Origin: CAYJPV01 sp964396055
GTDB lineage: Bacteria > Acidobacteriota > Vicinamibacteria > Vicinamibacterales > JAKQTR01
Assembly: GCA_964396055.1 (NCBI GenBank)
Contig: CAYNDV010000006.1
Coordinates: 1-64,000, forward strand
Direction: 5' to 3'
Length of the DNA: 64,000 bases
The notes below the pieces were generated by a model that worked only from the letters and a program-made list of their open reading frames with translations, did not search any database and was not told where the DNA came from. A program made the position numbers and the translations under genes. Below are positions 27,671 through 36,441 of the stretch, piece after piece; position 1 is the stretch's first letter, and each line of letters opens with the position of its first letter.

Positions 27671-28098
27671 GTCGTCGTCCGTGAGGGGCGCGGCCTCGCA
27701 CCCAGCGTGCCGCCGAGCCACGCCATCGGGAGGTAGGCCACGACGTTGTCGAGGATGTTGAACCAGGCGGGGCCCGGCAACACGAAGCTGTTCGTCACGC
27801 CGCCGGCGAGGAACACCACGCCGATGACGAAGGCCAGCCCGAGGCGGCGGGTGGCCGCCAGGAGAGCGGTCACGGCCGCGCCCGCGAACGTACCCAGCGC
27901 ATGCGCGAGAAACGGGAACACGAAGTGCCTTGGCTCGAACAGGTGCAGCGACTGCCGCAGTCCCTCCATCGTCGTCACATCGGCGCCCGCGGGCGGCGGG
28001 ATGACCGCAGGGCCCAGCAGCACCAGACCCATGTTGACGACGCCGCCAGTAACGACGCCGGCCACCACCGCCAGGACATTGCGCACGACAGGGTTCAC
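27667..28098 (-). CDS. four-helix membrane protein of unknown function
   Basis: A 143-residue protein with four predicted membrane helices (about residues 6-30, 62-82, 86-106, 114-133) and a short basic C-terminus. I recognise no named family, although small DUFs of this shape are common in Bacteroidetes and Acidobacteriota. The GTG start and the stop both overlap neighbours by 4 bp, so it is translated as part of the phosphatase-DinB unit. Confidence 0.7.
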   Translation of the reverse strand: MNPVVRNVLAVVAGVVTGGVVNMGLVLLGPAVIPPPAGADVTTMEGLRQSLHLFEPRHFVFPFLAHALGTFAGAAVTALLAATRRLGLAFVIGVVFLAGGVTNSFVLPGPAWFNILDNVVAYLPMAWLGGTLGARPRPSRTTT

Positions 28099-28427
28099 GA
28101 GGGGTCTCCTTCACGTCCGGCTCGGCGCCTGGGCCGGAAGGCCCAGACCGAAGCCATCCCGATGATAACGGCCGCCGTCTCGAATCCCAACCGCACGCCG
28201 TTGACGGCTACCCGCGAGGCCGACGGCGCCCCCGGCGGCGGCCCGAAGCGCGCCTCGAGCGCCTGTTCCGCCATCGCCAGCGACGGCGGCTGCCACCGTG
28301 GATGATGCCCCAGGGCCGCGTGCCGGATCGGCACCGCGGCGTCGATCACCATGTAGGGCGGACAGGCCAGGACGCCGGCGATGACCGCCGTCCCAGCCAG
28401 GAGCACGATGAACCGTGCACGCTGCAT
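28095..28427 (-). CDS. small membrane protein of unknown function
   Basis: A 110-residue protein with two hydrophobic segments (about residues 4-24 and 80-97) around a proline-rich hydrophilic loop, ending in a basic tail. No family recognised. The ATG at 28427 has GGGAGG 4 nt upstream and is preferred over an in-frame start at 28442. The downstream neighbour overlaps by 4 bp (GTGA). Confidence 0.6.
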   Translation of the reverse strand: MQRARFIVLLAGTAVIAGVLACPPYMVIDAAVPIRHAALGHHPRWQPPSLAMAEQALEARFGPPPGAPSASRVAVNGVRLGFETAAVIIGMASVWAFRPRRRAGREGDPS

Positions 28428-28438
28428 GGCGCCTCCCG

Positions 28439-30967
28439 TCACGTCGCGCGCACACGCGCCACGATCAGCGTCCAGTCATCCGACTGCGCCGGCGCGCTGA
28501 AGGCCTTCACGTTCGCGACGACGCGCGCGATCAGGTCACGCGCCGGCAGGTCCCGGTGCTCCCGGATCACGTCCAGCAACCGGGCCTCGCCGTACTCCTC
28601 TCCGGCCTCGGACCAGGCTTCAGTGATGCCGTCAGAGTACATCACCAGCACGTCGCCGGGCTCGAGTATTCGCGCCGCCGTCCGGCTCACCAGATCGCCG
28701 AAGAACCCGATCGCGACCGCCGTGGGCGCCAGCCAGTCGGCACCGCCGTCGGCCCGCAGCAGCAGCGGCGGGTTGTGACCGCAGTTGACGTAGGTGAGCG
28801 TGCGCGTCCGTTCGTCGTAATCCCCGAAGAACATCGTCGCGAAGCGGTTTGGCGCGGTCGAGTCGTGGAACAGCGCGTTGACCGATCGCACCAGCGCGTC
28901 CGGGGCGCCGGCCGCCCGCGATGAGTGGCTGCGGACAATCGCCTGGAGATTGGCCATCAGGAGCGCAGCGGAAATGCCCTTGCCGGACACATCGGCGATG
29001 ACGAAGCCGAGGCGGCCGGGTCCCAGGTCCAGGAAGTCGAAGTAATCGCCGCCGACGACCCGGGCCTGCGTGCACGTGCCGGCGTAGTCGAGCCTCGCGA
29101 GCGGCGGCCTCCGTTGCGGCAGCAGCAGCTGCTGCACGTCCTGCGCGATCGTGAGCTCGTACTCGTGGCGCCGCTCGGCCTCGAGGCGGCCCGCCATCTG
29201 CTCGGCCAGCGACAGGTTGTCAAGGGCCAGCGCGGCCTGGCTCGCGACGACCGCGAGCAGATCGGCATCCTCGCCCGAATACGGCTCCTCCGAGCGCCGG
29301 GGACCAAGGGCCAGCACACCCAGCATCTGCCTGTCTCGGCCAGTGACGCGCACGACGTGCTCGGGCGCCGGCTGCCAATCCAGCTTGCCGTTGTCCTCGG
29401 AGTCGATCCCGTCCACCGGCAGAACCGCGGGCGCAGACGGCCACGTTCCGGCCATCTGCGCGAGTTGGCCGTCCCGATCGCGGAGATAGACCGCCATCGT
29501 GACGGGGTGGAGCGCATTGACCACGTGCCGATGCAGCACCGTCGCCAGTTCGGCACGGTCCGTGATCCTGGCCGCCCGGCCCGCCAGATCCTGGAGCATG
29601 GCGCGCCCGTCGTACGCCTGGCGGAAGAACGCACGGTCGATGCGTCCGCCCACGCGCCGGTGGATCTGCGTCCCGCCCCACAGCAGCACCGTGCCGAGCG
29701 CCGCCCCCGCCGCGACGCCCCACGGCAGGGCGGCCTGCCCGAGCGGTGCCAGCATCGGGGCCAGCCAGGCCGAGAATCCCACGATGACCCCCACGGTCAG
29801 CAGGGCGAGCACGATCGTGAAGCCCCGCTGGACCAGGAGGTACCGTGCGCCCCGCCGCAGCAGGACGGGAATCTCGAGCACCCGGTGCTTCACCACCGCG
29901 TAGGCCAGCGACATCGGCATGAGGAACGCGAAGGCCGCGCGGACGGCCGCCAGCCACGGCGGCTCCCGGTACCCCGCCAGGTTCGTGGCACCCACAATGA
30001 GCAGGTTGGGTACCAGCGCGACGGCCGTCCCCAGGAAGACGACGCGAGTCTTGCGCCGCGCCTGTTCGTCGGCGGCGCGGAAGAAGTTGGCGGCCAGCGC
30101 GAGGACGCCCAGCGACAGGACGCCGAGCAGCCACCACACGCCAAGTTGGGCCGACCGCTCGTCACCCACCCAGCCGTGGACGGGCAACGGCAGCCGGATC
30201 GATCCCGTCGCGACGCTACCCAGCACCATCGGGACGCCGCTGGCGAGGGCCGCCCACTTGAGCCACGGCAGCCGGCGATCCACCGGCGACCGGGCGGGGA
30301 ACGTCGCGAAGAAGAGGTAGAACAGCGGTCCGAACAGCCCGAGGAGCAGGCCCTGGTAGACGCGGGTGAAGGGGCGGAACCCGGGTGCGAACACGCCGAG
30401 GCTGTCCGGGAAGGCCGGGGTGGTGGCGAACCCGGCGAACACCACCGCCAGCAGCCAGGCCCGCCAGTCGTCGAGGCGCAGGAACAGCACCGCCAGGCCC
30501 ACCACGACAAACGGCAGCGGGTAGGCGTTCAGGATCTCGCTGGCCAGGGCGCCCGCCAATCCAGTCGTCCGCGGCACGCGCCGCCGGAGGGTGGCCGTGA
30601 CGCTGCGGGGCGCCCCGTCGCCGGGGCCGCGCAGCGTGAGCCGAACCACCTCGCCGGGTGCCCGTTCCGTCCAGGCTCGAGCCTGATACCCCGCGTCGGC
30701 AAGCGGCAGACCGTCGATGGCCAGCAGCCGGTCGCCCGGCCGCATGCCCGCCCGTTCGGCCGGGCTGTCCGGCAGCACCAGCGTGATCAGTTGCGCCTGC
30801 TCAGCAGCCAGGTAGCTGGAATCGTAGCCGAGTTCCACCGCGGGCTGGAACCTGACGGCCATCATCCAGAGGGTCACGTACAGCAGCGTGGCAGCGCCGA
30901 ACAGCGCGGCTGCCGACCACCGCAGGGCCGCCCGTCCCGTCACCGGTCGCCTGCCAACCGGCCGCAC
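28439..30967 (-). CDS. PDZ / multi-helix membrane / GAF / PP2C (SpoIIE-type) phosphatase
   Basis: An 842-residue sensor-phosphatase. In order: a membrane helix (about 14-37), a PDZ domain (about 45-120, with SPAERAGMRPGDRLLAIDG), about eight membrane helices (130-430), a GAF domain (450-590) and a C-terminal PPM/SpoIIE phosphatase (620-842). In the phosphatase GDYFDF, VIADVSGKG and MYSDGITEA carry the acidic metal-binding residues. Such RsbU-type enzymes dephosphorylate anti-anti-sigma factors. The external ligand is unknown, and no STAS or anti-sigma gene is adjacent. Confidence 0.85.
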   Translation of the reverse strand: MRPVGRRPVTGRAALRWSAAALFGAATLLYVTLWMMAVRFQPAVELGYDSSYLAAEQAQLITLVLPDSPAERAGMRPGDRLLAIDGLPLADAGYQARAWTERAPGEVVRLTLRGPGDGAPRSVTATLRRRVPRTTGLAGALASEILNAYPLPFVVVGLAVLFLRLDDWRAWLLAVVFAGFATTPAFPDSLGVFAPGFRPFTRVYQGLLLGLFGPLFYLFFATFPARSPVDRRLPWLKWAALASGVPMVLGSVATGSIRLPLPVHGWVGDERSAQLGVWWLLGVLSLGVLALAANFFRAADEQARRKTRVVFLGTAVALVPNLLIVGATNLAGYREPPWLAAVRAAFAFLMPMSLAYAVVKHRVLEIPVLLRRGARYLLVQRGFTIVLALLTVGVIVGFSAWLAPMLAPLGQAALPWGVAAGAALGTVLLWGGTQIHRRVGGRIDRAFFRQAYDGRAMLQDLAGRAARITDRAELATVLHRHVVNALHPVTMAVYLRDRDGQLAQMAGTWPSAPAVLPVDGIDSEDNGKLDWQPAPEHVVRVTGRDRQMLGVLALGPRRSEEPYSGEDADLLAVVASQAALALDNLSLAEQMAGRLEAERRHEYELTIAQDVQQLLLPQRRPPLARLDYAGTCTQARVVGGDYFDFLDLGPGRLGFVIADVSGKGISAALLMANLQAIVRSHSSRAAGAPDALVRSVNALFHDSTAPNRFATMFFGDYDERTRTLTYVNCGHNPPLLLRADGGADWLAPTAVAIGFFGDLVSRTAARILEPGDVLVMYSDGITEAWSEAGEEYGEARLLDVIREHRDLPARDLIARVVANVKAFSAPAQSDDWTLIVARVRAT

Positions 30968-30982
30968 GGTGTCGTGACGACA

Positions 30983-31546
30983 CTAGACATGCCACCCCTC
31001 GCCGAAGGCCGGACCCGCCAGCGTCCGGGCATACGCGGCAACGTCACCCGGCCAGCCGGCCGTGTGGGCGCCGAACCGGCCCCCGTCGCACGCGAACAAC
31101 GCGCGGCAGGCCTCCTCGAAGCCCGGCTCGTTTCCCGCAATCGCCGTCATGAACCGGAACGCAGCCTCCTGGGCCCGCCGCGTGCGGTCCGCACCCGCGC
31201 GATCGCGGATGGCCCGCTCGACCAGCCTGCGCAGCACCACCGACGCGCCGCCCGGCTGACTGGCCAGCCACTCCCAGTGGCGCGGCAGCAGGGTTACCTC
31301 CCGCCCGATCACCCCGAGGCGCGGGCGGCCGGGACCTCGGGGCTCAGCGGGCGCATTCGCGGGCCGCTCGGTGTCCGGCCCCCGCAGATCCAGGTCCACC
31401 TGCGTCCCGGATGCATCGTCGAACACCAGAACCGGCGTGTGCTCAGCCGCATCCAGCAATTCCCTCACGACCGCTGCTGCGCGGTCGCGGTCTCCGCGTG
31501 CAATTGCCCTGCTGCCAGCAAACACCGTCACCGACTCCGGTCTCAT
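30983..31546 (-). CDS. DUF2239 family protein
   Basis: A 187-residue soluble protein. The diagnostic segment GREVTLLPRHWEWLASQPGG (about residues 85-104) and the following VVLRRLVERA identify DUF2239; AGNEPGFEEACRALFA near the C-terminus is also typical. Function unknown. The ATG at 31546 is chosen for its GGAAGG SD (4 nt spacing); an ATG at 31567 is almost at the predicted transcription start. It has the best sigma70 promoter in the window, with paired operator-like boxes. Confidence 0.85.
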   Translation of the reverse strand: MRPESVTVFAGSRAIARGDRDRAAAVVRELLDAAEHTPVLVFDDASGTQVDLDLRGPDTERPANAPAEPRGPGRPRLGVIGREVTLLPRHWEWLASQPGGASVVLRRLVERAIRDRAGADRTRRAQEAAFRFMTAIAGNEPGFEEACRALFACDGGRFGAHTAGWPGDVAAYARTLAGPAFGEGWHV

Positions 31547-31575
31547 CGTCCCTTCCTTCTGGATCATGAGGCCAG

Positions 31576-31621
31576 ATATTACCCGGATGAAACGTAGATG
31601 TCAATATCACCAGGGTAAAAT
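31576..31621 (-). promoter_or_regulatory. sigma70 promoter with two operator-like boxes for the DUF2239 gene
   Basis: Minus-strand TTGACA (31604-31599) and TAATAT (31581-31576) are spaced by 17 bp. Two related imperfect palindromes are present: one over the -10 (plus strand ATATTACCCGGATGAAAC, 31576-31593) and one just upstream of and touching the -35 (reverse complement ATTTTACCCTGGTGATAT, 31604-31621). The arrangement suggests repression by a dimeric regulator. This patch is A+T-rich compared with its surroundings. Confidence 0.65.
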
Positions 31622-31661
31622 AAGCCCTATGTGGATGGCCCGACGACAAGAGCATCAACTA

Positions 31662-32177
31662 TCACGCATTCATACACTTACGGACCGTATCCCATGTTCT
31701 GGTGGTGACGTCGCTCCCCAGCGTCCGCTCGATCAGGGTCATGAAAACAGGGCCGCGCGGGTTCGGCACGTAGGCCGTGAAAACCTCGCGGCCGGTCGTC
31801 GCCATCATGTGCACGCCCTCGGTGACGGCCGGTAGAATCAGGCGACCCGGGTGCGGGTCGCGGAGGAATGTGACCACTCGCTTGGCGCCGGCAGGGATCC
31901 GAAAGGCCACGTAGGGATCACCGGCCGTGAGGTCGCGTAGCGCCATGACCGGCCTCACAATCGTGAAGAACGGGCGGTCCAGCACCCGGTCCATGGCAGC
32001 CTCGGCGCGGCGCTCCAGCATGGCCTCCGACGCCGACCGTGCGTCGAACACCACGTTGCCGCTCGACAGCACCGTCCTGATGTTCGTGAACCCCGCGCTC
32101 TCGAAGGCGCGTGTCAGGTCGGCCATCTTCGCGTTGACCGGGCTCACGCCTCGCAGGAACGCCACGTACCTGGGCAT
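31662..32177 (-). CDS. DUF1697 domain protein
   Basis: A 171-residue protein with the DUF1697 start RYVAFLRGVSPVNAKM, followed by ESAGFTNIRTVLSSGNVVF and the C-terminal TRTWDTVRKC. The family is widespread and of unknown function. The gene lies directly downstream of mutL on the same strand, separated only by the CCTCTAG heptad array. Confidence 0.88.
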   Translation of the reverse strand: MPRYVAFLRGVSPVNAKMADLTRAFESAGFTNIRTVLSSGNVVFDARSASEAMLERRAEAAMDRVLDRPFFTIVRPVMALRDLTAGDPYVAFRIPAGAKRVVTFLRDPHPGRLILPAVTEGVHMMATTGREVFTAYVPNPRGPVFMTLIERTLGSDVTTRTWDTVRKCMNA

Positions 32178-32185
32178 GCCTCTAC

Positions 32186-32241
32186 CCTCTAGCCTCTAGC
32201 CTCTAGCCTCTAGCCTCTAGCCTCTAGCCTCTAGCCTCTAG
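32186..32241. repeat. perfect heptad array, eight CCTCTAG units, containing the mutL stop
   Basis: Eight identical copies of CCTCTAG, preceded by one degenerate copy (CCTCTAC, 32179-32185). On the minus strand the last unit supplies the mutL TAG stop (32240-32238). The array fills the whole gap between mutL and the DUF1697 gene. Confidence 0.95.
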
Positions 32242-34043
32242 ATGCGCTGGAAGTTCTTCTCGATCTCGCGCCGCGACAGGCGCAGCATCACGGGACGCCC
32301 GTGTGGGCACACCGTGGAATACGCCGTCCGCCGCAACTCCTCGAGGATATGCACCATCTTGTCGTGCGAGAGCGGCATGTTCGCCTTCACCGCCGCATGG
32401 CAGGCCATCGTCGCCGCGATCTGGCGCAACTGGTCGTGCACGGCGGCCTTCCCGCCCAGCCCTTCGAGATCCTCTGCCAGCGCGCGCACGGCGCCGGCGG
32501 CCTGGTCGGCGTTCAGCAGCACTGGCATGGCCGCCACCCGGACACTCGCCGGCCCGAACTCTTCGATCTCGAATCCGCACTGGTGCAGTTCGGTGGTGCG
32601 CTGCAGCAGGACGGCGCGCGCATCCGGCGGCAGGTCGAGCACCAGCGGCGTCAGCAGCCGCTGGCTCTCCATGTCACCGCTGGTCAGCCGGCTCATGAAA
32701 CGTTCGTAAAGGACGCGTTCGTGCGCGACGTGCTGATCGATGATGGCCACGCCGTCGCTGTCGACGGCGATGATGAACGTGTCGCGGAACTGCCCCAGCG
32801 GCAGCAGCGGCTTGATGGCCACCTCCGCCAGCGAGGCCCCGGCTCGTTCGACCGACGGCGGCACCGCAGACGTCATCGGCGCGGGGGCCGGCCGTTCCCA
32901 CGGGTCGCGCGCGTCAAACGCCGGCAGGTCCGGGCGCGGCCCGGGCACGGCTCCTCCCCCGCTTTCCACGCGCGTCATCGACGACAGCACGTCGGGCAGT
33001 GACTGGGCCACAGGGCCGGCCCAGGGCGCAGGCGGCGGCGCCAGCTGTAGTTCCGGTGCCGCCTGGGTGCCGATGGCGTCGGCGACCGCCCGCCGAATCA
33101 CCTCGTGCACCAGCGACTGGTGCCGGAACCGCACCTCGGCCTTGGTCGGGTGCACGTTGACGTCCACGGCGTCGGCCGGCATCTCGATGAACAGATGGGC
33201 CTCGGGGCTGCGCTCGCGCGCCGTGGCGCGCGCGTACGCGTCGATCACCGCGTGCGCAATCGTGCGGTCCTTGACGATGCGGCGGTTGATGAAGAACTGC
33301 TGGGCGCCTCGGGTGGGGCCCTCGTCGGCGAGGGCGGCCACGTAGCCCGTCACCCGGATTCCGCCGCCTTCGCGCGACACGGGCACGAGATCCTTCCGCT
33401 CGCCGTAGATCTGGAAGAACCGCTCGTCGAGGCGCAGGGCCGGCGGCACGCGCAGCAGCGTGCGGGGCCCGCTCGTCAGCGTGAAGCCCACCTCGGGATG
33501 CGCCAGCGCCAGCAGCGTCACCATACGCGACACCTGCGTGGCTTCGGCCACGTCCGACTTCAGGAACTTGCGGCGCGCGGGCAGGTTGTAGAACAGATCG
33601 CCCACCTCGACGACGGTGCCGGGCGCCAGGCCCACCTCGGCCACGGACGCGACGATGCCGCCGTTGATGCGGATCTCGGTGCCCGCCACGGCGTCGCGCG
33701 GCCGGGTGCGCAGGACGAGGTGGGAGACCGAGGCGATGCTGGGCAGGGCCTCGCCGCGGAACCCCATGGTGCGGATCGCCTCGAGATCCTCGGCGCGCGC
33801 GATCTTGCTCGTGGCGTGGCGCTCGAGCGCCAGCCGCGCATCGTCCGGATCCATGCCGAACCCGTCGTCTTCGACGCGCAGCAGCTTCTTGCCGCCGAGT
33901 TCCATCGCCACCGACACGCGCGTGGCACCGGCGTCGAGGGCGTTCTCCACCAGTTCCTTCACGACGGAGGCGGGCCGCTCCACCACCTCGCCGGCGGCGA
34001 TCTGGTTGGCCAGTTCGGGCGAGAGCCTGAGGATCCGTCCCAT
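32238..34043 (-). CDS. mutL: DNA mismatch repair protein MutL, endonuclease type
   Basis: A 601-residue protein. The GHKL ATPase motifs are NALDAGATRVSV near residue 36, DDGFGMDPDDA near 56 and MGFRGEALPSIAS near 92. The C-terminal domain carries DQHVAHERVLYE, matching the metal-binding endonuclease motif DQHA-x2-E-x4-E except Ala to Val, plus ACHAAVKA and CPHGRPV. It should nick DNA itself, as in organisms without MutH. Start at GRILRLSPELANQIAAGEVV. It follows corA with a 2-bp gap, and its stop lies in the heptad array. Confidence 0.95.
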   Translation of the reverse strand: MGRILRLSPELANQIAAGEVVERPASVVKELVENALDAGATRVSVAMELGGKKLLRVEDDGFGMDPDDARLALERHATSKIARAEDLEAIRTMGFRGEALPSIASVSHLVLRTRPRDAVAGTEIRINGGIVASVAEVGLAPGTVVEVGDLFYNLPARRKFLKSDVAEATQVSRMVTLLALAHPEVGFTLTSGPRTLLRVPPALRLDERFFQIYGERKDLVPVSREGGGIRVTGYVAALADEGPTRGAQQFFINRRIVKDRTIAHAVIDAYARATARERSPEAHLFIEMPADAVDVNVHPTKAEVRFRHQSLVHEVIRRAVADAIGTQAAPELQLAPPPAPWAGPVAQSLPDVLSSMTRVESGGGAVPGPRPDLPAFDARDPWERPAPAPMTSAVPPSVERAGASLAEVAIKPLLPLGQFRDTFIIAVDSDGVAIIDQHVAHERVLYERFMSRLTSGDMESQRLLTPLVLDLPPDARAVLLQRTTELHQCGFEIEEFGPASVRVAAMPVLLNADQAAGAVRALAEDLEGLGGKAAVHDQLRQIAATMACHAAVKANMPLSHDKMVHILEELRRTAYSTVCPHGRPVMLRLSRREIEKNFQRI

Positions 34044-34045
34044 GC

Positions 34046-35008
34046 CTACAGCCACTTCCTCCAGCGGAAGGCCGCGAGCATGCCCGCAGACATCGCCAGC
34101 ATCATCAGCAGCACCCACCAGAACTGGATGTCTTCGCCGCCGGGCAGGTGCGGCAGGCGTACGTTCATGCCGTACAGACTCGTGAGGACGGTCAACGGCA
34201 GGAAAATCGTCGACAGGATGGTCAGGACCTTCATGACCGAGTTCAGGCGGTTCGACACGTTCGACAGGTGCGTCTCGAACATGGCGGTCACGCGATCCTG
34301 GAACAGAAGGGCTTCGTCCGACACCCGCACCACGTGGTCGTACACGTCGCGGAACCGGAACGCCAGCTCGTCGCTCAGTTGCGGGAACTCGCGGCGGCCC
34401 AGGCGCCCCAGCACGTCGCGCTGGGGCAGGACCACCCGCCGCAACGAGGTCACGTCGCGCTTCAGGCTGAGGATCTCACGGACCACGTCGCCATTGTCGC
34501 GATTCTCCAGGATCCGTTCCTCGAGATCGTCGAGGCGCCCCTCGATCCGGTCCACCTCGGGCCGGTAGTGGTCGACCATGGTATCGACCAGCCGGTGCAG
34601 CAGCGCCGCGGGGCCCTCCGACAGGACCCGCTCGTTGCGCAGGCAGACCCCGGCCACCTCGGGGAACGACCGCGACAGGCTGTCGTGAATCGTGAGGAGG
34701 AAGTTGGGGCCGAGAAAGAAGTCCACGTCGTGCGTGGCCAGCTCGGTGGCCGTCGAATCGATCCCGTGGAGGATGACGTAGAGATAACCGTCGTAGCTCT
34801 CGATCTTGGGGTGGTGGGTCTCGGCCCGCGCGTCCTCGATCGACAGCGGGTGGATGCGGAACGGCGACGACAGGAGCGCGAACTCCTCGTCGGTGGGATC
34901 CGTCAGGTCGACCCAGAACACCACGCCGGTCGTGGGATCGAACCACTCGGAGTCGAGGCGATCGGCGCGCGCCGTCTTGCCGTGGCGGTAGAAATAGATA
35001 TCGAGCAT
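34046..35008 (-). CDS. corA: magnesium/cobalt transporter CorA
   Basis: A 320-residue channel: a large cytoplasmic N-terminal domain, a long helix, and two C-terminal membrane helices (about residues 260-282 and 293-312) joined by the signature loop YGMN in SLYGMNVRLP. A -10-like TAGGAT on the minus strand at 35061-35066 lies 50 bp upstream. Mutation of the GMN would abolish transport in characterised CorA; it is intact here. Confidence 0.93.
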   Translation of the reverse strand: MLDIYFYRHGKTARADRLDSEWFDPTTGVVFWVDLTDPTDEEFALLSSPFRIHPLSIEDARAETHHPKIESYDGYLYVILHGIDSTATELATHDVDFFLGPNFLLTIHDSLSRSFPEVAGVCLRNERVLSEGPAALLHRLVDTMVDHYRPEVDRIEGRLDDLEERILENRDNGDVVREILSLKRDVTSLRRVVLPQRDVLGRLGRREFPQLSDELAFRFRDVYDHVVRVSDEALLFQDRVTAMFETHLSNVSNRLNSVMKVLTILSTIFLPLTVLTSLYGMNVRLPHLPGGEDIQFWWVLLMMLAMSAGMLAAFRWRKWL

Positions 35009-35080
35009 AAGGCCGGCTCCGGGCTCCAGGCTTCGGCCGCGGGCCTGGCGGCAATCGAGGATCCTACACCAAGGGTCGCG

Positions 35081-35467
35081 TCACTGCCCCTCGGGGGGCT
35101 GCCACAGTTCCACCTTGTTGCCCTCGGGATCCATCACCCAGCCGAACTTGCCGAACTCGGAGTCCTCGGTCTTCTCCACGACCTCGCAGCCTTCCCGGCG
35201 CAGCACCTCGAGCAGGCCCGCCAGGTCCGCCACGCGGTAGTTGATCATGAAGGACGAGGTGCTGGGTGCGAAGTAATCCCCGCCCGCACTGGAGATCGAC
35301 CACACGGTCGTGCCCTTCGCGGGATTGCCGGCTTCATCGGTCCAGCTGAATGCGGCACCGCCCCAGTCCTGCACGTCGATGCCCAGGTGGGTGTGGTACC
35401 AGGCTCTCAACGCGACGGGGTCCTTCGCCTTGAAGAAGATGCCCCCGATTCCTGTCACTCGCTTCAT
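35081..35467 (-). CDS. VOC-family (glyoxalase-like) protein
   Basis: A 128-residue single vicinal-oxygen-chelate module: GIGGIFFKAKDPVALRAWY at the start, then SSFMINYRVADLAGLLEVL and a C-terminal FGWVMDPEGNKVELWQP. The last Glu is one of the usual metal ligands. Substrate unknown. The ATG at 35467 has GAGGAG 6 nt upstream; the ATG two codons earlier abuts the SD. The upstream gap to 35695 shows only a weak TATACT on the minus strand. Confidence 0.82.
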   Translation of the reverse strand: MKRVTGIGGIFFKAKDPVALRAWYHTHLGIDVQDWGGAAFSWTDEAGNPAKGTTVWSISSAGGDYFAPSTSSFMINYRVADLAGLLEVLRREGCEVVEKTEDSEFGKFGWVMDPEGNKVELWQPPEGQ

Positions 35468-35695
35468 GGACATCTCCTCGTGCCTTCCTGTGCAAAGTAC
35501 CGCTGGTGGCCTGCGGGGTCTGGGGCCCCGTAACGTCAGTGGCCCTGCACCGCTCGATCAGCGCGACACGTCTGCGCACGCGCAACGACCCGCGGGCGAG
35601 GCCGGGCCGCACGAGGCGCGACTCGGCCGGCCCAATCACGTCCGCACACTTGTCGCGTGGTTGCCCAGTATACACGTTCGCTGGCCCTGAACCGG

Positions 35696-36400
35696 TTACC
35701 CATCACTGGCAACGGCCACCGCGGCCCGCAGCGCCGCGCGCGCCAGCAGGCGGGTGGAATCGAGCGTCGGCAGCGGGCAGTCCTGCGGGTCGACGAGCAG
35801 CGGAATCTCGGTGCACCCGAGGATGACGCCGTCACACCCGCGGGCCTTCATCGACTCGATGACCGTGTTGAAGTCCAGCCTCGACGCCTCGGTGAAGACG
35901 CCGTTGACGAGTTCCGTGAAGATGATGGCGTCGATGCGCTCCCGGTCCACCTCGTCCGGGATCTGAACAGCGATGCCAAACCGGCTCAGCCGGTCACGGT
36001 ATACGGGGCCGGTCATGAGGTACTTCGTGCCTGTGACGGCAAGGTTCGTGAGTCTCCGCGCCCGGGCGTCTTCAGCCACCGCGTCGGCGATGTGCAGCCA
36101 GGGAATGGGCGATCGTGCCGCGACCAGGTCGAACGCCTGGTGGATGGTGTTGTCGGGGCAGATGGCCAACTGGGCGCCGATGGCCGCCAGGCGTTCCGCG
36201 GACGACAACATCAGCCCAGCCACGCCAGGCCAGTTCCCGGCCCGGATGTGAACCATGTATTCACCCAGCGGGTGGGTATGCATGGACACTTCGGGGTGCA
36301 TGTGCTCGCCCATGACCGCCGGGGCCGAGGCGCACAACGTGCGGTAACACAGCGCGGCGCCCTCGGCACTGCACGCCACGATGCCGACGTGTTTCGACAT
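35696..36400 (-). CDS. aspartate/glutamate racemase-family protein
   Basis: A 234-residue Asp/Glu/hydantoin racemase-fold protein. The second catalytic-cysteine motif GCTEIPLLV is intact near residue 195. In the first, where racemases normally have C-N-T, the sequence is ICPDNTIH (residues 80-87): Cys is three residues before Asn and the position next to Asn is Asp. Activity is therefore uncertain. Start at SKHVGIVACS; a GAAGGG lies upstream. The DHFR-like gene precedes it on the same strand. Confidence 0.75.
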   Translation of the reverse strand: MSKHVGIVACSAEGAALCYRTLCASAPAVMGEHMHPEVSMHTHPLGEYMVHIRAGNWPGVAGLMLSSAERLAAIGAQLAICPDNTIHQAFDLVAARSPIPWLHIADAVAEDARARRLTNLAVTGTKYLMTGPVYRDRLSRFGIAVQIPDEVDRERIDAIIFTELVNGVFTEASRLDFNTVIESMKARGCDGVILGCTEIPLLVDPQDCPLPTLDSTRLLARAALRAAVAVASDG

Positions 36401-36441
36401 CTGCCGGTCGCCCTTCCCGCAACGGCCTGTGCAGGTGCTGG

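Noticed and set aside
32186..32241. Heptad arrays as CRISPR
   Set aside because: The units are 7 bp and directly adjacent without spacers; no cas genes are present.
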